Of a stretch of DNA of 15,186 bases, positions 6,936-15,186 are shown piece after piece. The notes below the pieces were generated by a model, which saw only the letters and a program-made list of their open reading frames with translations, made no database searches and was not told where the DNA came from. Both the position numbers and the translations under genes were made by a program. Position 1 is the first letter of the stretch. Each line of letters starts with the position of its first letter. This stretch comes from Auxenochlorella pyrenoidosa (taxonomy: Eukaryota > Chlorophyta > Trebouxiophyceae > Chlorellales > Chlorellaceae). The stretch covers positions 100,219 to 115,404 of the forward strand of contig KQ481950.1 in assembly GCA_001430745.1 (NCBI GenBank), written 5' to 3'.

Positions 6936-9900
6936 TCAGAGCGGCACGCAGCGCTGCGCCGGCGCGTCCAGCACGTGAAAGCTTTCGCAGGCGTCGCACG
7001 TCTGCAGCCCCCTGCTGCAGTCGGTGCAGCCCGGGGAGCAGGGCAGGCAGCGCCCGTTCTGCAGCAGGTAGCCGTCCCAGCACTTGGTGCATGTCCGGGC
7101 GTCAGAGCACTGCGCACGGGGAGGCAGGCAGGGGGCGTCGCACATGGGCGGCCAGGGTGCAGGAGGCGGCGGACGCCTCTGCTCTCCCTCCCGCCGCTGC
7201 AGCAGGCCTCTGCCTTCCCTCCTGCCGCTGCTCATGGCAAGGAGGGCATGCAGCAAGCAGGGCGCATGACACGAGGCAGCGGCCTGCCGGCGCAGCCCCT
7301 GCCCCGGGGCGTAGCCTGCCTGCACTGCCCCCACCCCCCACCCCCACCCTACCTGCAGGCAGTACGGCGTGACCTTGGCGCAAGATATGCACCGCTGGTT
7401 GCGGCTCATGTAGCCGTACTCGCTGCACTTTGAGCACTTGTATGGGTCAGTGTCGCACCACTGGCAGGTGTCGTAAAATTCGTTGTCAAAGCACTGCGAG
7501 CGGGAGGTTGGCGGGCGGGGGGCCGGCCGCGTGACCGGAAGCATGCACGCGGCGGACGCATGCAGGCGCCGGCGCAGGCAGCGCCTCGCGCGCCGGGCAG
7601 CCCCGCCCTCGGCAGCGCCGCCGCAGGCTGGCTGCAGCTGCCAGTGCCGAGCGCGCGTCCGCCGCGGCACTGCCACAGGCAAGGCTTGTATGCTCGACCG
7701 ACCCTCCCAACAGTAGCGGCCCCAGCCCCACGCCTCACGTCCTGGCAGGTGCCGTCCCCGTAAAAGAGCCCCCGGTAGGGCAAGCACTCCTTGCAAGCAT
7801 ACTTGCTTCCGTCGCAGTTCTGCAGCACAACACGGCAGGCGAGGGGGGGTCGAGATGTTGCAGAGGGGCTGGCAAGCTGGGAGCCAAGACAGTGAAAGAG
7901 GGGCGGTCCCTGGAGCAAGCTGGCAAGAGCGCCCGGGCGAGGGCGTGGGCGCCGCTGGCGGGCGCCCCAGCGCACCTGGCAGTTGGAGTCAAAGCACTGC
8001 AGCACAAGGGAGGGGGAGGGGGGCGGCGTGGGGGCGGCACCGTTTTGCGCAGCTGCCGCACAGACGGGGGCTGAAAAGAGGCAAACAGGCGCAGCGCAGC
8101 CTCCGCAGAGCTTAGACCGCCTGGGCAGGCCGGCCTGCGGCCCGCCACGGCCGCCCCCCTCACCTTCTGGCAGGTGCCGCCGACCAGCCCCCAAGTGGAC
8201 TTGCACTTGCTGCAGGTCCCGTCGGCGTTGCAGTGGCCCTCCAGGCACCCCTCGGCGCACTGCAGGCACCGCCGCCCCACCCGATAGTAGCCGTAGCTGC
8301 AGCGCAGGCAGCCGGTCAGGTCGCTGGCGCACACATCGCAACCCTCTGCAAGGCAGTACTGCAGTACAGGGGCGCGGGGGGGGGAAGGGGGGCGGGGGGG
8401 CGGGGTGGGGGTGGGGGGGGGGAGGCGGCCGCAAGGAAGGCTCGGGTACACGCGAGCCTGCCAGGGAGGTGCCAGTTGTGGCCTTCAAGCCGAAGAAACC
8501 GCGCCGGCTGCTGCAGCCCAGGGCGGGCGGGTCGCGGCGGCGGCGCATCGGCTGCCCCCTCACCTGGCACCGCCCGTCCACGACGCCGAGCCCCAGGCCC
8601 GCGCAGGCCTGGCAGACGCCAGGGTCCCCATCGCACCGCGCGCAGTCCTGTACTGCGCACTGCAGGACAGCGAGAGGGGCGGCGGGATGTGGTGAGCTGG
8701 CCAGCCGGCAGCGATGTCGGCCCGCTAGTCAGTAAGGCACAGCGGGCACTGGAAAAGCGCCTGCTAGCGGCGCTGCTCGTGCCGCCGATGTCCACTGCTA
8801 GTGCTGCCAGGCGCTGCAGGATGCGCTCTATGGCCGAGTGTGCACGCTGCAGAGCATGGCTGCCCAGTTGCGGCACCGGGCAGGTCTTGGTCCCGCCCCC
8901 AGCCCCGCGCCAGCGACCCACCTTGACGCAGCGGCCATCCACCTTGCCGTACCCCCACTTGCAGCTGCCAGGGCAGCTGCCGTCCGGGCTGCAGGCGCCG
9001 CCGGCGCACCCGATGCACTGCACAAGAGCACGTTTTAGAGGAAGAGATGTCGGGCGCTTCGTCAACCTGCCCAATCCACTGACCAGCGCCTTCAGTCACG
9101 CACTGGCGGTTGGACAGCGCTGCAGCCACAGCCGCCGCGGCGGCAGCAGCGGCGGCAGCAGCGGCGGCAGCGCGAGCAGCAGCGGCAGCAGCAACGGCAG
9201 CAGCACTCGAGGCGATGTCGTGCACCCGCCTCACCGGCACGCACTGCTGCTGCGCGCCCAGCACCCAACCGCCGGCGCAGATGTCGCATTTGCCGCGGTC
9301 TGAGCGGCACAGCAGGCAGCCCGTGACGCGGCACCGCTCGCACTGCCCTGCCGGGTTGAGGCGGTACCGAGCACGACAGAGCGAGCAGGAGCTGCTGCTG
9401 CTGCACTCCACGCAGTTGGGCAACTGCGAGCTACACTGCAGGCGTGCAGGGCGGGAGCCGGGCGCTGCAGTTAAGAGCCAGTCGGTGCGCTGAGTTCGGT
9501 GACTCAAACCGTGCCGACGGGCCCGCCCCCGCGCTGTGCGCCCCATGCCCTGCCGCACCCGCGTGCACGTGGCTGCCTTGTTGCGGACGCTGCGGTAGTT
9601 GCCGGCCGTGCACACGCTGCAAAATGTGGAGTTTCTCTGCACCTTGCAGCCGGCAATGGACACCTGCAGCCATCGGGCAGGCACAGCAGGGGAGTTGAGA
9701 GCGGGCAGGGCCGGGCGAGGCGGCAACGGCGGTTATTGCAGGCGAGTCCAACCGCTATCGCAGCCCTGTGGAGTTGCCAGTGCCATATAAACGCCTAATC
9801 GGCTTGGGCTGCAGCTGAATCTGTGGGCCGTAACGAGGCCTTGCGCAGGCAAGGGGCCACAACTTGCCGCCGCCGCCGGCGCCGGCGCACACGGGCCCGC

Positions 9901-10167
9901 ACACGCCTTGCCCCTGCGTGTCACACCCACCTGCGCCCCTGCAGTGACAAGCGTGAGCAGGCGCGGCAAAAGAGGCAGACACTCAGCGCTCGAGCAGAGG
10001 ACGCGGCCACGGGGCACAGCCCTGTCAAGGCCGGTCGGCTGTTGAAACAGGCTGCCAGGTGGTCCTTGGACCCACAGATCCAAGCGCCCTCGACCCACAT
10101 GCTCACCCCATGTCGGCGCTGCAACGAGCAGGACCTGGACGAGCCAGAGCCAGGCTCTTGGCCCCAT
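6936..10167 (-). CDS. secreted cysteine-rich protein with furin-like/growth-factor-receptor-type Cys modules
   Basis: Minus-strand exons: 10167-10107 or -10099 (signal peptide MGPRAWLWLVQVLLVAAPTW), optional 9938-9931, then 9663-9559, 9435-9235, 9017-8922, 8659-8564, 8358-8164, 7996-7976, 7819-7739, 7493-7353 and 7109-6936. The nine clear body exons encode 369 aa with about 64 cysteines (17%), spaced C-x2-C, then G-x-C, as in CSVCTAGNY, CSKCSEYGYM and CWDGYLLQNGRC. All body introns are phase 0, and seven of the nine body exons begin with, or one residue before, a TGC/TGT codon. There is a predicted signal peptide and no transmembrane segment or obvious GPI tail, so a secreted or cell-wall protein of about 390 aa is inferred. 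The pattern is that of furin-like repeats (growth factor receptor Cys-rich fold), also used in protist surface proteins; ligand and role are unknown. The 5' end is the least certain part: another in-frame Met lies at 10340 and the first intron has two solutions. Confidence 0.75.
7976..7996 (-). other. 21-bp micro-exon (CFDSNCQ) of the cysteine-rich gene
   Basis: The sequence TGCTGCAG|TGC...CAG|GTGCGC encodes exactly CFDSNCQ in phase 0 at both ends. The next exon starts NCDGSKYACKEC. The following 47-aa exon carries the same module unsplit (CFDNEFYDTCQWCDTDPYKC), which supports the micro-exon as real. Confidence 0.7.
8370..8425. repeat. G-rich tract, the C-rich polypyrimidine stretch of an intron in the minus-strand gene
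   Basis: Runs of 4 to 9 G separated by single bases lie just upstream, on the gene's strand, of the acceptor of exon 8358-8164. In the transcript this is a C-rich polypyrimidine tract ending CTGTACTGCAG. On the plus strand it could form a G-quadruplex. Confidence 0.7.
9130..9205. repeat. GGC/AGC trinucleotide repeat inside an intron of the cysteine-rich gene
   Basis: Imperfect alternating GGC and AGC triplets fill this part of the intron between exons 9435-9235 and 9017-8922. On the plus strand they encode a meaningless poly-Ala/Ser/Gly frame. It is a low-complexity tract, not an exon. Confidence 0.75.
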
Positions 10168-11062
10168 GCCTCTCGGCCGTAGATCCCGGACGCCGCGCGA
10201 AAATAGACGAGGTTTCCCTCCGTCCCAGCTACCTTGCCACTGGTGCATGGTGGCGCCGTTGGCAGCTGCATCCGCGAGTGCAGTACCGGGGGTGGCCGCC
10301 TAGCAGCTGGCTGCATTCCCCCAGCCAGGACAACCAGCATCAGGCAGAAACTCAGATATAATACTGAAGCATAACACGCTGGAGACGAGGGTGATCCAGC
10401 CAAGCCTAACCAACCGGTGGGTTGCGGTTGGATGCCAGGTGGAGGCAGGTGACAGCCAGGAAAGGCCACTTGCTCTCGCCAGGTGCATCCACCAGCCCAT
10501 CTGGGGTCTTGAATCCGGCAAACATTTTGGAAGATGAAGGTGGCGATCCAGACCTGCAAGCTGCATGAAAAGCAGACTGGGCGGTGGCCATGCTGCAGGC
10601 TTGCAATCCTAGTTCTGTGCATCCCTGGCAGCCCTTTGGGAACGCTGTGCACAGACCTGCCCCTGCCAGGAGAGCTTGCGTCCCCCGATGGTGCATGCCA
10701 ATGTGCAGGCAGCCTGGAGGTACAGCTGGCGCACAACAGGGCTATGCCCAAGCAATAGCAGCCCGGCTTGGGCACCCGGATTGTAACACCTTGCCAGGCC
10801 CTGTCGCTTCGCATGCCCAAGCAACAGCCTGCCATGTCAACCAAAGCAGTTCATTGCTACATCATCCTAAAACATCCAACCCGCAACACAGTGGCAAGGA
10901 TGGAATTCTTGCCGCCCCATGGACAAGGGCGGCAGACGTGCGCATGGGGGGAAGGGTTAAGTAAGACGCCCAACATCGGCGCAGCGATCTTTGTCTGCAG
11001 CCCTTTGACCTGCTTCTATCACTCGATCTCTGCAATACGTTGAGCACGCTCGGGCTCTTTCA
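10168..11062. other. divergent intergenic region, cysteine-rich and profilin-like genes
   Basis: This 895-bp gap should carry both promoters. A TATA-like stretch gatataatac is at 10355-10364. A long minus-strand frame crosses it and includes a hydrophobic run (SVLYLSFCLMLVVLAGG, encoded near 10330-10380), which might belong to an upstream signal-peptide exon of the cysteine-rich gene. No other domain is recognisable. Confidence 0.5.
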
Positions 11063-11818
11063 ATGGAGCCGGTCGATAGGCTGGGCGAGGAGGCGCGGCG
11101 CTTCCTGCCAGACTGTTCTCGTATTGTGCTCTTCGATGATCGCGGCGGGCTACTCTACTCCTCCTGCAAGGTGAACCCTGGTTACGGCACCGGCGACTGC
11201 TGCCGCTCCTCTCTCGGTGTTTTGCTGTGCGTCGCGCATTGCTAGCACTGACACGGCGAGCAGATTGGAGAGCGGTGCAAGCAAGGAGTTTCGAGAATGA
11301 CCTGTGGCTGCACGCTGCCGCTGCCGCCACCCGCTGCCGCCCTCGCCATTCGTGCACTGCAGGTGCTGCCTGGTGAAGTGCAGCAGCTGGCAGCCTGTTT
11401 TGCGGATCGAGATGCAGCAGTGCAGCAGGGCCTGCTGCTAGAAGGGCGACGGTACGAGGTGAGCAGCCGTGCAGCCTCGCAGTTTTGACCGCTGGAGGTT
11501 GCTCCCTCCCTCCCTTTCACTGCTGGTCAGCCCCGCAGCCGTACCCCTGCCCACCTGCCCCTCTGGTCGGCCTTCGTCCCGCTGCAGGTGCACCGGCACC
11601 ACCCTCCGCTGGTGTACGGCCGCAGCATGGCGGACTGCGAGCCAGAGACCAGCAGTGGCATCGCGGTGTGCCGCGTCGACTGCAGCCGGCTTCCCGGCGG
11701 GGGGCCTGCCTATGTAACCGCCACCTGGGAGCAACCCCACACCTCGGCCCGCGTGGTGCCCCTCGTGGCTGACTTTGCGCGGCAGCAGCTGGCAGCGGCA
11801 GGCACTCTGCCCACGTGA
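11063..11818 (+). CDS. profilin-like protein
   Basis: Exons 11063-11170, 11363-11458 and 11588-11818 (36, 32 and 76 aa) give 144 aa; both introns are phase 0 with GTGAAC/GTGAGC donors and CTGCAG acceptors. The run of features follows the profilin fold: IVLFDDRGGLLYSS (about 20-33), PGEVQQLAACFAD (39-51), GLLLEGRRYEVHR (58-70), YGR (76-78), SGIAVCRV, AYVTATWEQP, and a C-terminal helix VPLVADFARQQL. Profilins bind monomeric actin and proline-rich ligands and control filament growth in the cytoplasm. The protein is slightly longer than usual (about 125-135 aa). The N-terminal helix lacks the Trp-Tyr pair that normally makes the poly-proline site, so ligand binding may be altered. No organelle signal is seen. 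The family call rests on pattern and length, not on an alignment; another small alpha/beta domain of similar topology is possible. Confidence 0.6.
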
Positions 11819-12187
11819 CGGCAGCGAACGCGACCCTGCAGAGGATGCATCGCTTGCCGGCTGCCCGCTTTCCTGCCGCCCTGCGTCCCCCAGACAGGCA
11901 GCCCCTCGGTGCAGAGACTCCACAGGCGCCGCTCCGCGCGCCCCAGTTTTGTACTGCTGTACCTCCACTCCACTCTCCCTCCCAGCACTGCCATCCTACA
12001 CAGTCATCTCTGTTTCATGTCCCCTCCAAAAGCCCCTGATGAATTTTTCACGCGCAGACATTGCAAGGCAACGTTTCAATGGAACCAATTTTCGATGTAA
12101 GAATGCCTGCTGCGCCTCGGAAGCACATAACTGCGAGGCTGCATCCGCGGCTGCGCCACTGCCAGCACGCACGCCAGCCTGCCTCCG
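11819..12187. other. convergent intergenic region, profilin-like and pseudouridine synthase genes
   Basis: This 369-bp gap lies between two stop codons and probably holds both 3'UTRs. A T/C-rich stretch runs at about 11945-12050 and a TGTAA lies at 12096-12100. No coding exon was seen. Confidence 0.55.
12096..12100 (+). promoter_or_regulatory. candidate poly(A) signal TGTAA for the profilin-like gene
   Basis: TGTAA on the sense strand lies about 280 bp downstream of the stop at 11818, in locally AT-richer DNA, similar in distance to the motif after the NDUFB8 gene. Confidence 0.4.
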
Positions 12188-14111
12188 CTACCACTGCCAC
12201 TCGAGCGCCCCCCTGCCGGCCGCCTCCTCCGCTGCCAGCGGCCCAGACTGGAGCAGCTTGGTGCCCTCAAACCACACCCCCAGGTCCTCCACCTGGCCTG
12301 CCGGGAACCAGCCGGCAAAGAGCTGCTGGAAGGGCGGCGCGACAAAGTGGCGGCCGTGCCGGGGCGCGCACACAACCTGGATGGGCCGCCCCCCTAGTGT
12401 AAAACGCAGCGCGGCACAGTGCAGGTAGCCCCGATCCTCCCGGGCAGCTGCTTGTTTTAGCGCATAGCGCTGCACAGAAGGGGGGAGACGGGGAGGGGGC
12501 AGGGATGGGCGCCAGAGGACGCTGAGGCGAGTCGGGCGCTGGCCTGCCGCCGACAGTGCATGGCAGTGCCGCGTGAGAGGGCGGAGTGCAAGCCACAGGT
12601 GGCGCAGGTGCGCGCCCCCCACCACGCCCGGGGGCTGCCCTGCCTGATCCTACGCTATCCCTGCCTGAGTCCCCTCACCTCGTCCCCAAGCACCGGGGCC
12701 CCAAGGCTCTTCATCGCCACTCGGATCTGGTGCGTCCGCCCAGTCTCCGGCTTTAGCAAGAACGCCCGCAGCGCGGGCCCTCGCTGCTGCTGCCGCCGCT
12801 CGCCCTCTGCCTGCTGCTCCCCTGCCTGCTGCTCCCCTGCCTGCTGCCCTGCCGCGCTTTGGGCTGCCCCCTGCTGCTGCTGCTCCTGCTGCTGCAGCGG
12901 CGATGCTGCATGTGCCTCCTCCGCTGCCGCAAATGCCTCCTCCTCTGCTGCACCCTCGCAGGCGCAGGAGGTGAAACGGGTGACCGCGGGCAAGGCTGCA
13001 TTGCGGGTCAGCAGCCAGCTGCCGCGCCGCCCTTTCTGCAGGCACGGGGGCCGCAGAGGAGGGTGCGGCAGGGCCAGGCTGGGTGCAGTCGGCTGTCGGC
13101 AGGTCAAAGCGAGCAGGACGCAGGCACGTCACATGTCCTAGGCCGGTGTCGTTGAGAGCAATAACATAGGGCGGGACGCACACTGCCGGCCCTTGCTGGC
13201 TCTCATCTCCATGCCCTGGCTGGCTCACCTGCATGCCCCCGGCAACAGTGCCCATCTTCTTTGTTGGCTTCCGCCCCGACAGCGCCACATAGTATTTCTC
13301 AACCCGCCTCTGGCGGAACTGCGAGACCAGCTCCCCCGCTGCCTCCTGGCTGGTGGCCAGCACCAGGGCGCCCGAGCAGATGGAGTCCAGCCTGCGAGCA
13401 GCAGGCCGAGAGTCCCACAGGCGCTGGCTGCGTGCTCAGCCGGGGCTTGTGCGGGGCAGGGCCCAGGAGCGCCCTGCTTGGGCTAGCGGTGCCATTGCGG
13501 CCAGGAGGACGCGGAGAATTGGGGGCGCAGCCACGCTGCTCTGCCACACCTGCTGCATCCCGCCCAGCTGCACCCAGCACACAGGCATCCTGGCACGCCC
13601 AGGCACAAGCTGCCCCCGACGTTGCCATGACGGGTCGGCGCACAGGACAGCTTTGCGCTGAGATGCGTGAACAGCCTGCTGCTGGGAGCAGGCTGCGCGG
13701 CTCAGCGCCGTCAGCCTGCCTCACCTGTGGACGGGGAAGAGGGGGCCTGTGTAGGGCAGGTGCGCGCTGCCTTGCTGGCTGCGAACCACCTCGAGCAGAC
13801 CCGGGTGGTTGGCTGTGGCGTGAAAGGGCAGCCCCGGCGGCTTGTGCAGCACTACGCAGCCTGCAGGGGCAGTAAAGGCAGGCCAGCAAGGCCCCTTTCA
13901 AGCACTGACGTTTGGGACCAAAGCGCAAACCAGGCGGCGGCGGCGGAGAGGCGTCGCAGCCGCTTGCAGCGCGCTGCAGAGAGTGTCGGATGCTTCCGAG
14001 CATATCTACGGCGCCTGCTGCACGCTCTTAAGGAACCGCAAGCGCGACAACAGCACCTGCGGCGTGGTGGAGCAGCTGCGGGACGGCAGGCGCTAGCCCT
14101 GGAGCTGCCAT
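12188..14111 (-). CDS. RluA-type RNA pseudouridine synthase
   Basis: Minus-strand exons 14111-14057, 13860-13725, 13391-13229, 13035-12679 and 12469-12188 total 993 bp: 330 aa plus TAG. Motifs in order: VVLHKPPGLPFH (21-32), FPVHRLDSICSGALVLAT (60-77) with the catalytic Asp at about 66, RRVEKYYVALSGRKPTKK, KGRRGSWLLTRN, AVTRF, ALRAFLLKPETGRTHQIRVA (with TGRTHQIR at about 216-223), SLGAPVLGDE, and DRGYLHCAALRF. The enzyme isomerises uridine to pseudouridine in rRNA or tRNA; the target is unknown. KKMGT...KGRRGSW and the missing S4 domain match the small bacterial RluA subgroup modelled as TIGR01621. The short first exon was chosen because MAAPGLAPAVPQLLHHAAG joins in phase 1 to CVVLHKPPG, with ATG in a CCCCCATGG context. 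About 60 Gln/Ala/Glu-rich residues (143-205) are inserted before TGRTHQIR. No clear transit peptide is visible. Confidence 0.88.
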
Positions 14112-14373
14112 GGGGGTTGGATGATCTGCTCAATAGGACTGTGAGCGTGTATGTGCTGCAGCAATGCATGCAGGCGATTCATCATGGCGCGCCCGCCAAC
14201 AAAAGCGCGGGATGCGGGGTGCATCTGTCGGGGCATCGACTGCTGCCGCAATCATCGGATCGTTGTTTGCACGCTGGTCGGGGCCTGCTGAGAGCTTGCA
14301 GCCAACGGTCAAAGAGCGTGCCCCGGCCACACCTGGGCTGCCGTTGGCCGCACCCAGCCTGCGCTCGCCGACC
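14112..14373. promoter_or_regulatory. short divergent (bidirectional) promoter region
   Basis: Only 262 bp separate the inferred ATGs of the pseudouridine synthase (14111, minus) and the PAQR-like gene (14374, plus). Both 5'UTRs and core promoters must fit or overlap here. No TATA box is evident. The plus-strand frame stays open back to an ATG at 14164, so the PAQR start could lie further upstream. Confidence 0.5.
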
Positions 14374-15186
14374 ATGTCGGTAGGACGAGAGACGGAGAAG
14401 GATACGCTGGCCCCTGCCTGCAAAGGCAGCGCGGCGGATGCTGCCACCGCCCCTAGCGGCGGCACGGTGCAGCTGCAGCAGCTTCTGCCGCTGCTGCCCA
14501 AGCGGAAACGCGGTCCCAAGCCAGATGGCATGCCGAGGGTCCCCACCATGGAGGCGTTAACTGTGGGTGCGTGTGCAAGGTCGGGACAAGATCTTTGGGA
14601 GTCCCGGCTGGCTAGCCACCTGCGTGCTGCCCAGGCACACCCAGGGTGGTCGTCCGCCTGCCGAGCTGCGCCTGCCTGTTTTCCATCCACCGCTTGCAGA
14701 GTGCGACTGCCGCAGCAGCGCCAGGCCAGCGCCGCCTGCTGCACTAGGCCCCGTGGCCGCTGACCAGGCGCAGCAGGCGCTGGCGCACACCGGCTGCAGC
14801 TACTACGCATGTTCGCAGGCCGCAGCAGCCCGCCCCGGCGTCTACTCATTCACGGATGCCCCCGCGGTGCTGCGCTTCAACAAGTTTGTGCGCAGCGGCT
14901 ACCGCGCCGGGTACACCTACCGGCAGTGCTGCACCTCGGTGCTGCGCTGGCACAACGAGACGGGTGGGTGCCGCGACCGCGGGGCGTGCCGGCCGGGGGT
15001 CTGCCGTTGCCTGGCAGCACTGGCGCAGACGCCTCCCTTTCAGCATGCTGTGCATCCCTTGCCGTGAGGCCCCCCATCCAAGCCTTAGAACCACCAGACC
15101 CACCCACCCACCCCCCACCCCCCACCCACCGCCCGGCCAGGCAACATCGTGGACGCACCTGCTGCCCGCGCTGCTGCTGCTGGCGC
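14374..15186 (+). CDS. PAQR/adiponectin-receptor-like membrane protein, N-terminal part, cut by window end
   Basis: Exons 14374-14566 and 14700-14963 join in phase 1 (GTGG|GTGCGT...TTGCAG|AG) to give about 152 residues; a third exon starts at 15141. The N-terminus is soluble and low-complexity with a basic KRKRGPKP patch (about 44-51). Then VLRFNKFVRSGYRAGYTYRQ and CCTSVLRWHNETG match the cytosolic lead-in of PAQR proteins (progestin/adipoQ receptors, plant HHP, hemolysin III relatives), which precedes NIWTHLL and the first of seven helices. The family consists of seven-helix membrane proteins, several with zinc-dependent ceramidase-like activity; here the catalytic part lies outside the window. 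In exon 3 GNI is followed by one extra base (near 15149) before WTHLLPALLLLA in the next frame, an apparent frameshift. The start at 14374 is the nearest ATG with an ACCATG context; 14164 is an alternative. Confidence 0.75.
15087..15131 (+). repeat. C-rich CCCA repeat forming the polypyrimidine tract of the last PAQR intron
   Basis: Repeated CCCA/CCCCA units run up to the acceptor GGCCAG at 15140. It matches the C-rich, rather than T-rich, pyrimidine tracts of other introns in this window. Confidence 0.7.

Noticed and set aside
8370..8425. G-quadruplex-like tract as a regulatory element
   Set aside because: It is explained as the C-rich polypyrimidine tract of an intron in the minus-strand gene; similar tracts precede other acceptors.
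6936..9663. Regularly spaced similar blocks that could suggest a CRISPR array or a tandem DNA repeat
   Set aside because: The blocks are protein modules with diverged DNA, different lengths and splice sites, in a eukaryotic gene.
9921..10844. 307-codon minus-strand frame with a hydrophobic stretch upstream of the cysteine-rich gene
   Set aside because: No domain is seen. Most of it is the 5' flank of the gene; only the hydrophobic part is noted as a possible alternative signal exon.
14164..14373. Upstream extension of the PAQR reading frame to an earlier ATG
   Set aside because: It would overlap most of the divergent promoter and adds only low-complexity residues; kept as an alternative start.
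14130..14849. 239-codon minus-strand frame antisense to the PAQR-like gene
   Set aside because: It overlaps the conserved PAQR exons on the other strand and has low-complexity, domain-free sequence.

Overview
The window looks like nuclear DNA from a GC-rich, intron-dense green alga, most likely a trebouxiophyte of the Chlorella type. The evidence is high GC, short introns with GTGAGY/GTGCGY donors and C-rich tracts ending in CTGCAG, occasional GC-AG introns, Ala/Gly/Gln-rich inserts inside conserved eukaryotic proteins, and genes for mitochondrial proteins. No bacterial operons, RNA genes, CRISPR arrays or transposons were seen. Species assignment is an inference.

I reconstructed seven protein-coding genes by joining exons across splice sites. 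Their strands alternate strictly (+ - + - + - +): (1) <1-2754 +, the C-terminal half of an ABCC-type ABC transporter; (2) 3102-4008 -, a 130-aa mitochondrial-type ribosomal protein bL31; (3) 5135-6069 +, a 115-aa complex I subunit NDUFB8 homologue; (4) 6936-10167 -, a secreted protein with about 64 cysteines built from phase-0 exon modules; (5) 11063-11818 +, a 144-aa profilin-like protein; (6) 12188-14111 -, a 330-aa RluA-type pseudouridine synthase; (7) 14374->15186 +, the N-terminal part of a PAQR/adiponectin-receptor-like membrane protein, cut by the window end.

The alternation gives three convergent gaps (2755-3101, 6070-6935, 11819-12187) and three divergent gaps (4009-5134, 10168-11062, 14112-14373). 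The last divergent gap is only 262 bp and probably holds a shared promoter. The two mitochondrial genes, bL31 and NDUFB8, diverge from one intergenic region, which also carries a telomere-like CCCTAAACCC box about 85 bp upstream of the ribosomal gene.

The genes do not form one pathway; this is an ordinary compact nuclear neighbourhood. The most unusual item is the cysteine-rich gene. Its introns fall between cysteine modules, all in phase 0, and it includes a 21-bp exon and possibly an 8-bp one. Other points of note are three GC-AG introns, long low-complexity inserts in catalytic domains, and an apparent one-base frame disruption in the conserved PAQR motif.
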